This document shows, piece by piece, positions 7,863 through 16,259 of a DNA stretch of 64,000 bases. The stretch is taken from NCBI RefSeq assembly GCF_023195895.1, contig NZ_JALPRK010000012.1, positions 92,387 through 156,386 of the forward strand. Direction: 5' to 3'. Numbering within the stretch: the first letter of the stretch is position 1; each line of letters opens with the position of its first letter. The position numbers and the translations under genes are program-made. The notes below the pieces were generated by a model. That model saw only the letters and a program-made list of their open reading frames with translations. It was not told the origin of the DNA and did no database searches. The stretch comes from Paenibacillus mellifer. GTDB taxonomy: Bacteria; Bacillota; Bacilli; Paenibacillales; Paenibacillaceae.

Positions 7863-9689
7863 GTGAAAACGCGGTTGATCGAGAGCATACGTTCCTTAAG
7901 TCACGGCAGGCCCAAGAAGCTAGCTTTTAAGATTCCGTTTGCCTATTTCTTGGTGATCTTGCTGACGGTCGGTTTTAGCTATATCGTGCTGAACCAAATG
8001 GCGGCCAATTCGGCCCAGAAGAAAATTAATGAGGCATCACTGCAAACGGTGACGTCCATAAGGACAAACGTAGATTTAATGATCGAGAACGTCAACAACT
8101 ATTCGAAAATGATCTTCTCGGATCGCAATTTGCAGAACTTGCTCCGGCAGGGAGATGTTTACGCGAATCTGCAAACCCAGTCAAAGGTTAGTTCTTATTT
8201 GTATAATCTCATGCAAGCGGTCCCAATCATTGACTCGGTGCACATTTATGATCAGGCAGGACATCGTTTCACCGTGGCAACCCAGGAGTTGCCGACGTAC
8301 ATGGAGGTGGATATCAAGGACGCCCCGTGGTATGACCAGGTGGTGAGCAACAAAGGGAAATATATTCTGAGGCTGGATCGTAGACGCCCGCTTGCGGAAA
8401 CGGCCGACGGCAATATCGTCTCTTTTATTCGCTTGATTCGCGACATTGACAATACGGCCCCTCTCGGGGTGTTGGTTATAGATATTAAGGACGACGCATT
8501 AGTTCAGGCTTATTCTAATCTGCAAAACGGGAGCTCCTTGCAAATCGCCATCTTGGATGAGAACAATCAGACCATTGTGGCGGATGCAACGAATGAACAA
8601 GGCAGTGCCGTTCTGCATGAACTGCTCCATACGAATAAGGCGATGTTGGAGGAACAATTTCGGCAGACGGACTCCGGCTCCTTATCCTTGAATTTGGGTT
8701 CCCGGAAATATACCGTAACCTATTTGTCGGGCGGGGCTTATAACTGGAAGTTTGTGAGCCTTTCGCCACACAACAGCATGGAGTCACGTAACCAATCGTT
8801 GGTGGTGTTGACGCTGGTCCTGCTCATTATTAATGGCACGATCTTCTTCGTCAGCTCTTTCGTGATTTCACGCAGTATCATCAAACCGATTCAGAAATTG
8901 CTCCGAGCGATGAATAAAGCGCCCAGCGGCAATTTCATGAAGGTCACTACGGAGCCGAACAGCTTCGAGCTGGAGCAGTTGTATCACGGATACAATCGGA
9001 TGATTGAACAGATTGATCAACTGCTGAAGCGAGTCATCGAGGAGCAGAAGACGATACGCAAAGCGGAGCTCAATGTGCTTCAATCCCAAATTAAACCCCA
9101 TTTCTTGTATAACACGCTAGATTCGATCACATCGCTAGCGCTATCGGGAGATAACGAAGAGGTATGTGAGTTGATCGAGGCGTTGGGAAGCTATTATCGA
9201 CTCAGCGTTAGCAAAGGCCAGGACGTGATCACCGTCGGCGAAGAAATCGAAATCGTCCGGAATTATTTGAAAATCCAAAGCGTGCGCTACCCTGACGTTT
9301 TTGAGGTCCAGTTCGAGGTGGAGGAGGATTGCGGCCAGACCCCGATTCCGAAGCTGGTGCTTCAGCCGTTGGTAGAAAACTCGCTTTACCATGGCATTCG
9401 GCCTAAAGGGACGAAAGGGACTATACGGATCACCGCGAAACAAGTGGATGAATCTGTGGTCCTCTCCATTTCCGATGACGGTATCGGTATGTCGCAGGAG
9501 GAGATCGAACAAATCTTGTTTACGGAACGACAAGGTCAAATCAAGAGTTTTGGCTTATGGGGGACGATGGAGCGCCTGCGTATTTTCTATGAAGACAAAG
9601 ACGTATTCCACATCGAAAGTGAATCGGGGGCAGGGACCACGATAACGCTAATTCTACCGAATGGAGTAGATTCGCCATGGAAAAGTTGA
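7863..9689 (+). CDS. YesM-type membrane sensor histidine kinase
   Basis: 608 residues. Order: N-terminal membrane segment (about 20-43), extracellular dCache-like sensor region (about 45-300), second membrane segment (about 303-325, LVVLTLVLLIINGTIFFV), HAMP (about 326-380), His_kinase domain with IKPHFLYNTLDSI (phospho-acceptor His413) and a C-terminal HATPase (NSLYHG, SDDGIGM). These kinases typically monitor sugars or sugar-binding proteins and phosphorylate an AraC-type partner. Start GTG 7863 has a GGGGGA-type ribosome site. The gene overlaps the response regulator gene by 13 nt, and both lie directly upstream of a sugar ABC transporter they probably control. Confidence 0.92.
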   Translation: MKTRLIESIRSLSHGRPKKLAFKIPFAYFLVILLTVGFSYIVLNQMAANSAQKKINEASLQTVTSIRTNVDLMIENVNNYSKMIFSDRNLQNLLRQGDVYANLQTQSKVSSYLYNLMQAVPIIDSVHIYDQAGHRFTVATQELPTYMEVDIKDAPWYDQVVSNKGKYILRLDRRRPLAETADGNIVSFIRLIRDIDNTAPLGVLVIDIKDDALVQAYSNLQNGSSLQIAILDENNQTIVADATNEQGSAVLHELLHTNKAMLEEQFRQTDSGSLSLNLGSRKYTVTYLSGGAYNWKFVSLSPHNSMESRNQSLVVLTLVLLIINGTIFFVSSFVISRSIIKPIQKLLRAMNKAPSGNFMKVTTEPNSFELEQLYHGYNRMIEQIDQLLKRVIEEQKTIRKAELNVLQSQIKPHFLYNTLDSITSLALSGDNEEVCELIEALGSYYRLSVSKGQDVITVGEEIEIVRNYLKIQSVRYPDVFEVQFEVEEDCGQTPIPKLVLQPLVENSLYHGIRPKGTKGTIRITAKQVDESVVLSISDDGIGMSQEEIEQILFTERQGQIKSFGLWGTMERLRIFYEDKDVFHIESESGAGTTITLILPNGVDSPWKS

Positions 9690-11257
9690 AGGTTCTGATC
9701 GTTGACGATGAACATTTGATCCGGAATCTGATTCGCATGCGCATTGACTGGGCACAGGAAGGCTTCGAGATTGTTGGCGAGGCTTCGAATGCCCATGAGG
9801 CGATGGAGCTGGTGGAGCAACAGAAACCGGATGTCATCCTCACCGACATTTATATGCCGAACATCGACGGGATCGAGTTTAGCCGAAGCGTAATGGAGAA
9901 GCACCCGCAGATCAAAATCGTCGTCATCAGCGGACACGATGAATTTGAATATGCGCAGCAGAGCATCAAAATCGGAGTATTTGATTTCCTGCTTAAACCG
10001 ATCCGGGCGGCAGATCTACTGCTTGTCACCAACAAGCTTAAACAGAAGATTGAGGAGGATCGATCTCGGGAGGGGGAGCTTGCGAGACTGAGGGAAGAGC
10101 TCACGCGGAATCTTCCTTATCTCCGGGAGAAATTCTTGCTGCAGTGGTTACAGGGGACGCTGACACGGGAGGATATCCGGGAGCAGGCGGAATATTTCCA
10201 ATTGCCCGCTTTCCGGCAGGAAGCTCCTTACCAAATCGCCGTTATCGAAATTACTCCGTTCTCTGAGAAACACACCGAGGAGCAGTTGATTCTGCTTGGG
10301 ATGGCTTGCAAGCGGAAAATCGAGTTTTTCTTTCAGAGGGATCCCTTGGTCACCATGCTGTCGGATACTCGGAACCAGTTTGTCCTGATTTCGTTTCGTC
10401 AGGAGGGGGATTTAGCCGGGGTTTGCGAAGCGTTAATCGACCGATTGATTGATTCTCCGGAAGGTCTAGTTACCATCGGACTTGGGCGGACGCGCTATAG
10501 CTTGCAGGAGGGACATTTGGGATACCAGGAGGCGTGCAGGGCGATCCGCTATAAAGCGTTTGTCGGGAATAACCAGGTGATTTGCTATGAAGATATGGTG
10601 GGTAGCAGAGGGGAAACGTACCGAGCTAACCCGGAGCTGCTGCGTGAGCTGCAATTTTACATCAGCGTCGGTTCCTCTGAAGGTGCCTCGGAGATCCTGG
10701 AGCAAATCTTTGACGTATCTTTCTCTAGCGTGTCCCAGTTTCGTATGGCGGCCATGGACGTCATTCATGAATGCCAACGCGCAGCGATGGAGCAACAGCT
10801 CGGAAGCGAACAGGGGCTGGACAAAGAAATGCTAGTTTCGATCATTACGGCCGATAATTTACCGGAGCTGGTGCAGATCTTGAAACGTTGTATCCTTACT
10901 GTTTCTAATGCGATCCAAACAAGAAGACAAGCCAAAGAAGGGAATCTGATTCATCAGGTGCAGGCGTACCTGGAACAGAACCTGGGCGATCCCGGGGTAG
11001 GGTTGGCCAGCACCGCGGCGGCTTTCTTCGTTAGTCCGGGCCATCTGGGCCGACTCATGAAGAAGGAAACGGGACAGACCTTTGTCGAGTACCTGACCAA
11101 TCTGAGGATGAAGAAGGCGGAATGCCTCTTGAAAACGACGGATTTCAAAGGATACGAGATTGGTGAACAGGTAGGCATTTCGGATCCGCATTATTTCAGT
11201 ATCCTCTTCAAGAAGGCGACCGGCCGATCTATGAACGAGTACCGAAGCGCAAGGTGA
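9677..11257 (+). CDS. YesN-type response regulator (REC + AraC HTH)
   Basis: 526 residues. The receiver domain (1-120) has the acidic pocket in LIVDDEH and phospho-acceptor Asp57 (VILTDIYMPNIDG). A long middle region of unknown fold (about 130-410) is followed by two AraC-family helix-turn-helix motifs (about 425-525, PGHLGRLMKKETGQTF and YEIGEQVGISDPHYFSILFKK). The start lies inside the 3' end of the kinase gene, implying translational coupling. It most likely activates the transporter operon beginning at 11373 in response to an oligosaccharide signal. Confidence 0.92.
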   Translation: MEKLKVLIVDDEHLIRNLIRMRIDWAQEGFEIVGEASNAHEAMELVEQQKPDVILTDIYMPNIDGIEFSRSVMEKHPQIKIVVISGHDEFEYAQQSIKIGVFDFLLKPIRAADLLLVTNKLKQKIEEDRSREGELARLREELTRNLPYLREKFLLQWLQGTLTREDIREQAEYFQLPAFRQEAPYQIAVIEITPFSEKHTEEQLILLGMACKRKIEFFFQRDPLVTMLSDTRNQFVLISFRQEGDLAGVCEALIDRLIDSPEGLVTIGLGRTRYSLQEGHLGYQEACRAIRYKAFVGNNQVICYEDMVGSRGETYRANPELLRELQFYISVGSSEGASEILEQIFDVSFSSVSQFRMAAMDVIHECQRAAMEQQLGSEQGLDKEMLVSIITADNLPELVQILKRCILTVSNAIQTRRQAKEGNLIHQVQAYLEQNLGDPGVGLASTAAAFFVSPGHLGRLMKKETGQTFVEYLTNLRMKKAECLLKTTDFKGYEIGEQVGISDPHYFSILFKKATGRSMNEYRSAR

Positions 11258-11307
11258 CGAGTTAGGAATGCTTGAATTTTAAAAGGGGATGCAGGTATTT
11301 TGAATGG

Positions 11308-11321
11308 AGTAAGCGCTGTCA
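11308..11321. promoter_or_regulatory. cre-like CcpA site upstream of the arabino/xylo-oligosaccharide transporter
   Basis: AGTAAGCGCTGTCA matches TGWAANCGNTNWCA at 13 of 14 positions, in the 115-nt gap between the response regulator and the solute-binding protein gene, 51 nt before its ATG. It probably mediates glucose repression of the transporter. Confidence 0.6.
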
Positions 11322-11372
11322 CTCCCCTAGAATAGCCTTAGATGCATCGAAACTAGTTGGGAGGTCAAAGAG

Positions 11373-12692
11373 ATGAAAGCGTTATTAAAAAGATCTATGA
11401 GTCTCGTCCTGGCATTAGGCCTAGCAGGGAGTTTAGCGGCATGTTCGTCCAATTCTTCCGGCGGGAAATCTTCGGAGGGAAGTGGTAGCGGTTCTATCAA
11501 GCTGACACTCTGGGATCAATCGGTAGGCAACACGGACCCGTCGGCGAAATTACTGCCGCAAATCATCGAGAAGTGGAATAAAGAGCATCCCGACGTCCAA
11601 ATCGAACGGACGGGTACCACCGGCGAACAGTACAAGACCAAAATCAAAACATCGTTGGCCGCTAACGAAGCGCCGGACCTCTTCTACGGGATGGGCGGCG
11701 GCAGCTTCATGCAGCCCTATATCGAATCCGAAAACGTACTCGAAATCTCCAGTTATCTGACCGATGAAATCAAATCGAAAATGGCACCCGGGATGGCGGA
11801 GGCCATCGAAACAGATGGTAAAATCTATACTCTACCCGTATATACCCATATTGCGAACTTATATGTAAACACGGAGTTGTTTGACAAGGCGGGGGCGAAA
11901 ATCCCGACAACTTATACAGAACTGCTCGATGCGGTTGAGAAGCTGAAGGCGGCGGGAATTACACCGGCGCTTATCGGGGAGAAAGACCGTTGGCCGGGCA
12001 TGTATTGGTACGACATGATCGCGATGCGTCAAGCTGGACATGACGCGGTGATCGAAGCCTTCAAGGATCCAGCCAAATGGGATTCGCCGGATTTCGTGGC
12101 CGCTGCAGCCAAGATGCAGGAACTGGCGAAGGTAGGCGCATTTAATAGCAGTATGCTGAGCATGAGCTATGATGAGATGCTGGGCGCCTTTAATGCAGGT
12201 AGCGGCGCGATGATGTTCCAAGCGAACTGGGTGAATGCCGGGATTGAAGATCCGTCCTCGGCAACCAAGGGGAAGGTTCAGGTTATTCCCTTCCCGGTGT
12301 TCGAAGATGGAAAGGGCAAAGCAACGGAAATCTTCGGCGGGGCCGTAGACGGGTTCTATGTCAGCAGCACAACGAAACATCCGAAAGAAGCGGTTGATTT
12401 CCTGATGTATCTAAGCGAACAGCTGGGTACGCAAGGTTATCTCGCCGGTGCAGGACTCCCAAGCTGGAACATTGATGGATTGGATACTTCGAGCCTGTCC
12501 ACGCTGGATCAGTCGGCCGCCGACATTATGAAGACCGCAACCTCGTTTATTACTTGGTGGGATAACATTCTTCCTGCGGAATCTGCAGAAACGCATAAGA
12601 ACCTGATTGCTTCGCTCCTGGCCGGCGACATTACGCCAGAAGAGTTCTGCAAACAGATGGCGCAGCTCAAACCGACGGAACTAACACTTTGA
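11373..12692 (+). CDS. Sugar ABC transporter solute-binding lipoprotein
   Basis: 439 residues. An N-terminal lipoprotein signal (hydrophobic core, lipobox LAAC with the modified Cys near residue 24) is followed by a Ser/Gly linker and a bacterial extracellular solute-binding protein family 1 fold (KLTLWDQSV, WNKEHPDVQIE, ANEAPDLFYG). It captures an oligosaccharide at the membrane for the two permeases downstream. A remnant of a GH51 arabinofuranosidase at the end of the operon suggests arabino- or arabinoxylo-oligosaccharides. No ATPase gene is present, so a shared MsmX-type ATPase encoded elsewhere is expected. ATG 11373 follows GGGAGG. Confidence 0.9.
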   Translation: MKALLKRSMSLVLALGLAGSLAACSSNSSGGKSSEGSGSGSIKLTLWDQSVGNTDPSAKLLPQIIEKWNKEHPDVQIERTGTTGEQYKTKIKTSLAANEAPDLFYGMGGGSFMQPYIESENVLEISSYLTDEIKSKMAPGMAEAIETDGKIYTLPVYTHIANLYVNTELFDKAGAKIPTTYTELLDAVEKLKAAGITPALIGEKDRWPGMYWYDMIAMRQAGHDAVIEAFKDPAKWDSPDFVAAAAKMQELAKVGAFNSSMLSMSYDEMLGAFNAGSGAMMFQANWVNAGIEDPSSATKGKVQVIPFPVFEDGKGKATEIFGGAVDGFYVSSTTKHPKEAVDFLMYLSEQLGTQGYLAGAGLPSWNIDGLDTSSLSTLDQSAADIMKTATSFITWWDNILPAESAETHKNLIASLLAGDITPEEFCKQMAQLKPTELTL

Positions 12693-12715
12693 TCCTTGAA
12701 TAATCTCAAACCCGA

Positions 12716-12747
12716 GGTGGTCAGGGGAAACCCTGACCACCATTTTT
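12716..12747 (+). terminator. Intra-operon hairpin between binding protein and permease genes
   Basis: A perfect 11-bp stem (GGTGGTCAGGG 12716-12726, CCCTGACCACC 12731-12741) with a GAAA tetraloop, followed by ATTTTT. In this position such a hairpin usually lets most transcripts end after the binding-protein gene, or protects its mRNA, so that binding protein exceeds permease. Confidence 0.8.
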
Positions 12748-12763
12748 GAGAGGAGAACTCACG

Positions 12764-13633
12764 ATGAATTCAGTGTTTTCGAATAAGACCGCGATTGCGA
12801 TATTTGTACTTCCTACCCTTCTCATCTTTTGCGGGATTGTATTAGTTCCGATCTTTGTCTCAAGTTACTATAGCGTGTTAGATTGGGATGGCGTCGGTAA
12901 AGGTGCCTTTATTGGACTAGATAACTATGTAGAAATGTTCACGGATGCCAGAGCGCTGCATTCCATCCGGAACTCTTTCCTATTCGCGGCAGCTTCTATC
13001 TTCATTCAATTGCCGATTTCTCTGCTGCTTGCCTTGATCCTGGCTTCTTCGGTGAGAGGCGAAGGCTTTTATCGGACGGTGTATTTTATTCCGGTGTTGA
13101 TATCCACCGTGGTCATCGCGCAATTATGGTCCAAAATCTACAATGCGGATTATGGCCTTCTAAATACATTGCTGGACAACATCGGCCTTTCGGGGCTGGC
13201 TCAGGACTGGCTTGGACAGAAAAAAACCGCTCTCGCAGCATCGTTCATTCCGACCTTATGGCAGTATGTCGGTTACCACATGCTGTTGATGTACGCGGGG
13301 GCGAAGTCGATCTCGCAGGATATTCTTGAAGCGGCCAAAATTGATGGGGCTTCCCGCATCCGGACAGCCTTCTCAATTACGATCCCGCTGATGAAGCCGA
13401 TCCTCAAAGTTTGTCTCGTCTTCTCGGTCATTGGCGCCTTCAAAGTATTTGATCTGGTGTATGTTCTCACGGGCGGCGGCCCCTTGTTCGCTACCGAGGT
13501 GCCAAGCACCTTGATGTACACGACGATCTTTAATACGTACCGGTATGGCTACGGCAGTGCGGTATCCGTCTTTATTATTCTGGAATGCTTGATCTTCACG
13601 GTGCTGATCAATAAATTCTTCAAGACCGAATAG
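12764..13633 (+). CDS. Sugar ABC transporter permease (MalF/AraP type)
   Basis: 289 residues with six predicted membrane helices, the first at about 10-30. The cytoplasmic EAA loop is present (EAAKIDGASRIRTAFSITIP), the docking site for the ATPase. ATG 12764 has GAGGAGA upstream; an in-frame TTG at 12746 lies within the hairpin tail and is rejected. It pairs with the next permease, whose start follows 12 nt after its stop, in a binding-protein-dependent oligosaccharide importer. Confidence 0.9.
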   Translation: MNSVFSNKTAIAIFVLPTLLIFCGIVLVPIFVSSYYSVLDWDGVGKGAFIGLDNYVEMFTDARALHSIRNSFLFAAASIFIQLPISLLLALILASSVRGEGFYRTVYFIPVLISTVVIAQLWSKIYNADYGLLNTLLDNIGLSGLAQDWLGQKKTALAASFIPTLWQYVGYHMLLMYAGAKSISQDILEAAKIDGASRIRTAFSITIPLMKPILKVCLVFSVIGAFKVFDLVYVLTGGGPLFATEVPSTLMYTTIFNTYRYGYGSAVSVFIILECLIFTVLINKFFKTE

Positions 13634-13644
13634 GGGTGAGTTTG

Positions 13645-14502
13645 ATGAATACTGCAGACGCAAGGTTGCCTAAGAAGCCGTCATTCCTTGGGAAGGTCCT
13701 GTTGCAACTTTTTCTAGTCATCGTGGCGATTGTTCAAATTTATCCCCTGATTTGGCTGGCGTTCTTCTCTTTGAAAGACAACAGTGAGATCTTCAGCGGC
13801 GATGTGGCAGGTTTTCCGAAGAAACTTCTCTGGAGCAACTATGCTAAGGCGTTATCGGATGGCAACGTCATGAATTACTTCGCGAATAGCGTATGGGTAA
13901 CGGCAGCCTCCATTATCCTGGTATTGATCTTATCTTCGATGGCGGCTTATGCCATCACGAGAATGAACTGGAAGCTAAGCAATTTGACGATGACCTTGAT
14001 CCTTCTCGGAATGATGGTTCCGATTCACGCCGCGTTGCTGCCGTTGTTTATGGTTCTCAAAAATCTGCATTTGCTGAATACCTACTGGGCGTTGATTATT
14101 CCCTATGTCGCTTTCGGAATTCCGATGGCCGTGTTCATCTTGGGCAGCTTCTTTAAGGGGGTTCCCCGCGAGATGGAGGAATCCGCAGTGATAGACGGAT
14201 GCGGTATCTACAGAACCTTCTTCCACATCATTCTGCCGTTGATTCGTCCCGCAATCGCTACTGTGGCGATCTTCACCTTCCTCTCCTGCTGGAACGAGCT
14301 GATGTTTGCGGTGACCTTCATCAATGACGCGCATTATCAGACGTTGACGGTCGGGATGATGTCGATGGTCGGCACGTACATTACACAGTGGGGAATTATC
14401 GGGGCGGGGCTGATGATTACGACCGTTCCTACCGTAGTCATTTATTTGCTGCTGAACAAACAAGTCCAACAAAGTATGATTGCAGGCGCAGTCAAAGGAT
14501 AA
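13645..14502 (+). CDS. Sugar ABC transporter permease (MalG/AraQ type)
   Basis: 285 residues, six membrane helices, EAA loop EESAVIDGCGIYRTFFHIIL, and the usual MalG-class C-terminus ending AGAVKG. ATG 13645 follows AGGGGTGA; upstream GTG 13636 and TTG 13642 overlap that ribosome site and are less likely. It completes the importer with the preceding permease and binding protein. A deleted GH51 gene follows 22 nt downstream. Confidence 0.9.
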   Translation: MNTADARLPKKPSFLGKVLLQLFLVIVAIVQIYPLIWLAFFSLKDNSEIFSGDVAGFPKKLLWSNYAKALSDGNVMNYFANSVWVTAASIILVLILSSMAAYAITRMNWKLSNLTMTLILLGMMVPIHAALLPLFMVLKNLHLLNTYWALIIPYVAFGIPMAVFILGSFFKGVPREMEESAVIDGCGIYRTFFHIILPLIRPAIATVAIFTFLSCWNELMFAVTFINDAHYQTLTVGMMSMVGTYITQWGIIGAGLMITTVPTVVIYLLLNKQVQQSMIAGAVKG

Positions 14503-14524
14503 AGACGTGAAGGGAGAAGGGAAG

Positions 14525-14753
14525 ATGAAAGCAACGATCACGGTTAACGCCGACCAATCAGTTGCGCGGATGGGCTGAGGGCAAGAAGGTCACCGGGCGA
14601 GTGTTGACGCATGCCGATATGAACGCGCATAATACCTTTGAGCAGCCGGAGAAGGTGAAATCGCAAGTTTTTGACGGGGTAACGGAATTTAGTGAGAACG
14701 GTTTGTCTGCAAAGCTGCCGCCGATGTCGGTCGTTGTGCTGACGTTGGCCTAA
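14525..14753 (+). pseudogene. Internally deleted GH51 alpha-L-arabinofuranosidase remnant
   Basis: ATG 14525 starts MKATITVNADQ, which resembles the first residues of one class of GH51 arabinofuranosidases (those starting MKATI-xNAD-), but the frame stops at 14576-14578. In another frame, from about 14562, come VTGRVLTHADMNAHNTFEQP and KLPPMSVVVLTLA, which resemble the last 60 residues of the same class. About 430 internal codons, including both catalytic glutamates, are missing, and the junction near 14561-14580 shifts the frame. The reading is therefore one large internal deletion in what was the last gene of the transporter operon. The family match is from memory of the consensus, not from an alignment. 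Confidence 0.75.
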
Positions 14754-14799
14754 GCTAAGTGAGCTGGTATCTTGATTGGTTCGGAGGGAGGTTAAGAGG

Positions 14800-15429
14800 A
14801 TGACTAAGGCTTCGTTAGTACATCGGGTGCCAACCGGGGAGAAGGCAGTGGCCTTTACGTTTGACGACGGGCCACATCCCGTTTATACGGAACAAGTGCT
14901 GGAGATTTTCCAGAAGGTGAACGGGAAGGCGACCTTTTGCATGATTGGACAAGAGATCGATCAATTTGGTGAGATCGCAGCTAAGGTTCACGCCGCCGGG
15001 CATGAGATTGCCAATCACACGTATTCGCACCCGGATTTGACCCGGTTGACGCTGGAGGAGGCACGAGCCGAAATTCTGCTGGGAGACGAGCGAATCCGCC
15101 GGGTGACGGGGAAGCCGACATTAAGCTTTCGACCGCCGTATTTTGCTGTAAATGAGGTCATCTTGTCGCTTGCCGAGGAGTTCGGTTATCATTCAATCGG
15201 GTGCGTGAACGGCGAGGCGAAGGACTGGGAGCAGCCGCAACCTGGCGTCGATCATATTCTGGAGCAAACGAGAGCAACGGTCGAGAACGGAAGTATCTTC
15301 CTGTTCCATGACGGCTATGGCGATCGGGCACAGACAATCGAGGCGGTCCGGGTTCTGGTCAGCGAGCTGGCTGCTGACGGATATCGGTTTGTAACCGTTA
15401 GTGAGTTGATCGAATTGACCGGAACCTAA
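14800..15429 (+). CDS. Polysaccharide deacetylase (NodB homology, CE4)
   Basis: 209 residues, essentially one NodB domain. The metal and catalytic motifs are present: TFDDGPHP (motif 1, catalytic base Asp and metal Asp), HEIANHTYSHPDL (motif 2, H-x3-H metal ligands), SFRPPYF (motif 3, RxPY-like) and IFLFHDGYGDR (motif 5 His). CE4 enzymes remove N- or O-acetyl groups from chitin oligomers, peptidoglycan or xylan. No signal peptide is visible, so either the protein is cytoplasmic or acts on imported oligosaccharides. ATG 14800 has GGAGG upstream; TTG 14776 is in frame but unsupported. It may be read through from the transporter operon. Confidence 0.85.
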   Translation: MTKASLVHRVPTGEKAVAFTFDDGPHPVYTEQVLEIFQKVNGKATFCMIGQEIDQFGEIAAKVHAAGHEIANHTYSHPDLTRLTLEEARAEILLGDERIRRVTGKPTLSFRPPYFAVNEVILSLAEEFGYHSIGCVNGEAKDWEQPQPGVDHILEQTRATVENGSIFLFHDGYGDRAQTIEAVRVLVSELAADGYRFVTVSELIELTGT

Positions 15430-15460
15430 TGCTAATGTTACAGCCAATCTTTGAATCACA

Positions 15461-15517
15461 ACAGGGACTATCGAAAGGGCAGGTTGATCCAACCCTTGAG
15501 AAGCCCCTGTTTTTTTG
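15461..15517 (+). terminator. Terminator after the deacetylase gene
   Basis: An outer stem ACAGGGACT/AGCCCCTGT (15461-15469 with 15502-15510, one mismatch), an inner AAGGG/CCCTT stem, then TTTTTTT at 15511-15517. Confidence 0.85.
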
Positions 15518-15545
15518 TTCCATAGAACTCGGAACATCATTTGTG

Positions 15546-15584
15546 ATGTTACATAATATATGCTAGTATTAAATTAAGTAACAT
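15546..15584. repeat. Inverted repeat upstream of the recombinase gene
   Basis: ATGTTAC (15546-15552) and GTAACAT (15578-15584) are perfect 7-bp inverted arms separated by 25 nt of AT-rich DNA, directly in front of the recombinase ribosome site. It could be an operator or a recombinase arm site, or coincidence. Confidence 0.3.
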
Positions 15585-15602
15585 TATTCGGAGGGGTTTT
15601 CT

Positions 15603-16166
15603 GTGGAGTACGTTAATCCGATTCGAGATCTAGAAACCATTCGGGCGATGAAGGAGGAGCTGCGGAAACACTCGGTCAGGGATTTGCTGCTATTCGTACT
15701 GGGGATCAATACGGGGATTAGTCTCATTGACTTGCTTCATCTTACGGTGGAGGATGTGTGTGACGGGCAGAACCCGAAACAGTTTCTCTATATTAAGGAT
15801 GAACGAACGGGGGAAGAGCGAGCCCATTATCTAAACAGCAATATTCGAGAGATCCTGAAGGAATATCTTCCGATGATGGATTGGAACCCAGGCGATTATT
15901 TGTTTAAATCCAAGAAGGATTGCCGTCCGATTACCCGCCAGCAGGCCTATCGCATTATCAACCATTCGGCCAGAGAGGTTGGCATTTCGGAGAAGATCGG
16001 CACACATACCTTAAGGAAGACTTTTGGTTACCACGCTTACTATAAAGGGGTGGCCATCTCCATCATCAAATCGATTCTGCATCATCATTCGACCGCCGAG
16101 ACTCTGAAATATTTAGGGATCGATAAGAATGAGCGGCTGCCAATCAAGGTGGATGTCAATTTATAA
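15603..16166 (+). CDS. Short tyrosine recombinase-like protein, catalytic residues apparently altered
   Basis: 187 residues, corresponding only to the catalytic domain of phage-integrase-type recombinases and close to the single-domain integrases of Bacillus and Paenibacillus. The C-terminal motifs are kept: HTLRKTFGYHAY (H-x-x-R), LHHHSTAETLKYLGI with the nucleophile Tyr. However, where relatives read NSGLRISDLL, this protein reads NTGISLIDLL, placing Ser40 where the first catalytic Arg should be. The beta-hairpin Lys (TGK) is replaced by Glu71 (TGEE). It may be inactive or rewired. GTG 15603 follows GGAGGGG. It stands alone between two terminators, with an inverted repeat in its upstream region. 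Confidence 0.75.
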   Translation: MEYVNPIRDLETIRAMKEELRKHSVRDLLLFVLGINTGISLIDLLHLTVEDVCDGQNPKQFLYIKDERTGEERAHYLNSNIREILKEYLPMMDWNPGDYLFKSKKDCRPITRQQAYRIINHSAREVGISEKIGTHTLRKTFGYHAYYKGVAISIIKSILHHHSTAETLKYLGIDKNERLPIKVDVNL

Positions 16167-16183
16167 ACGTTCGATGTGAATAT

Positions 16184-16220
16184 GAAAAAAAGAACCCTCC
16201 GCACCAAAGGCGGAGAGTTC
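16184..16220 (-). terminator. Terminator of the UspA-like gene
   Basis: Read on the minus strand, GAACTCTCCGC pairs with GCGGAGGGTTC (plus positions 16210-16220 and 16192-16202, one mismatch) and is followed by TTTTTTTC. It can also serve the recombinase gene from the other side. Confidence 0.8.
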
Positions 16221-16259
16221 CTCTATACAAAATGGCGTTCCGTTCAGAATTCCCTCGAT

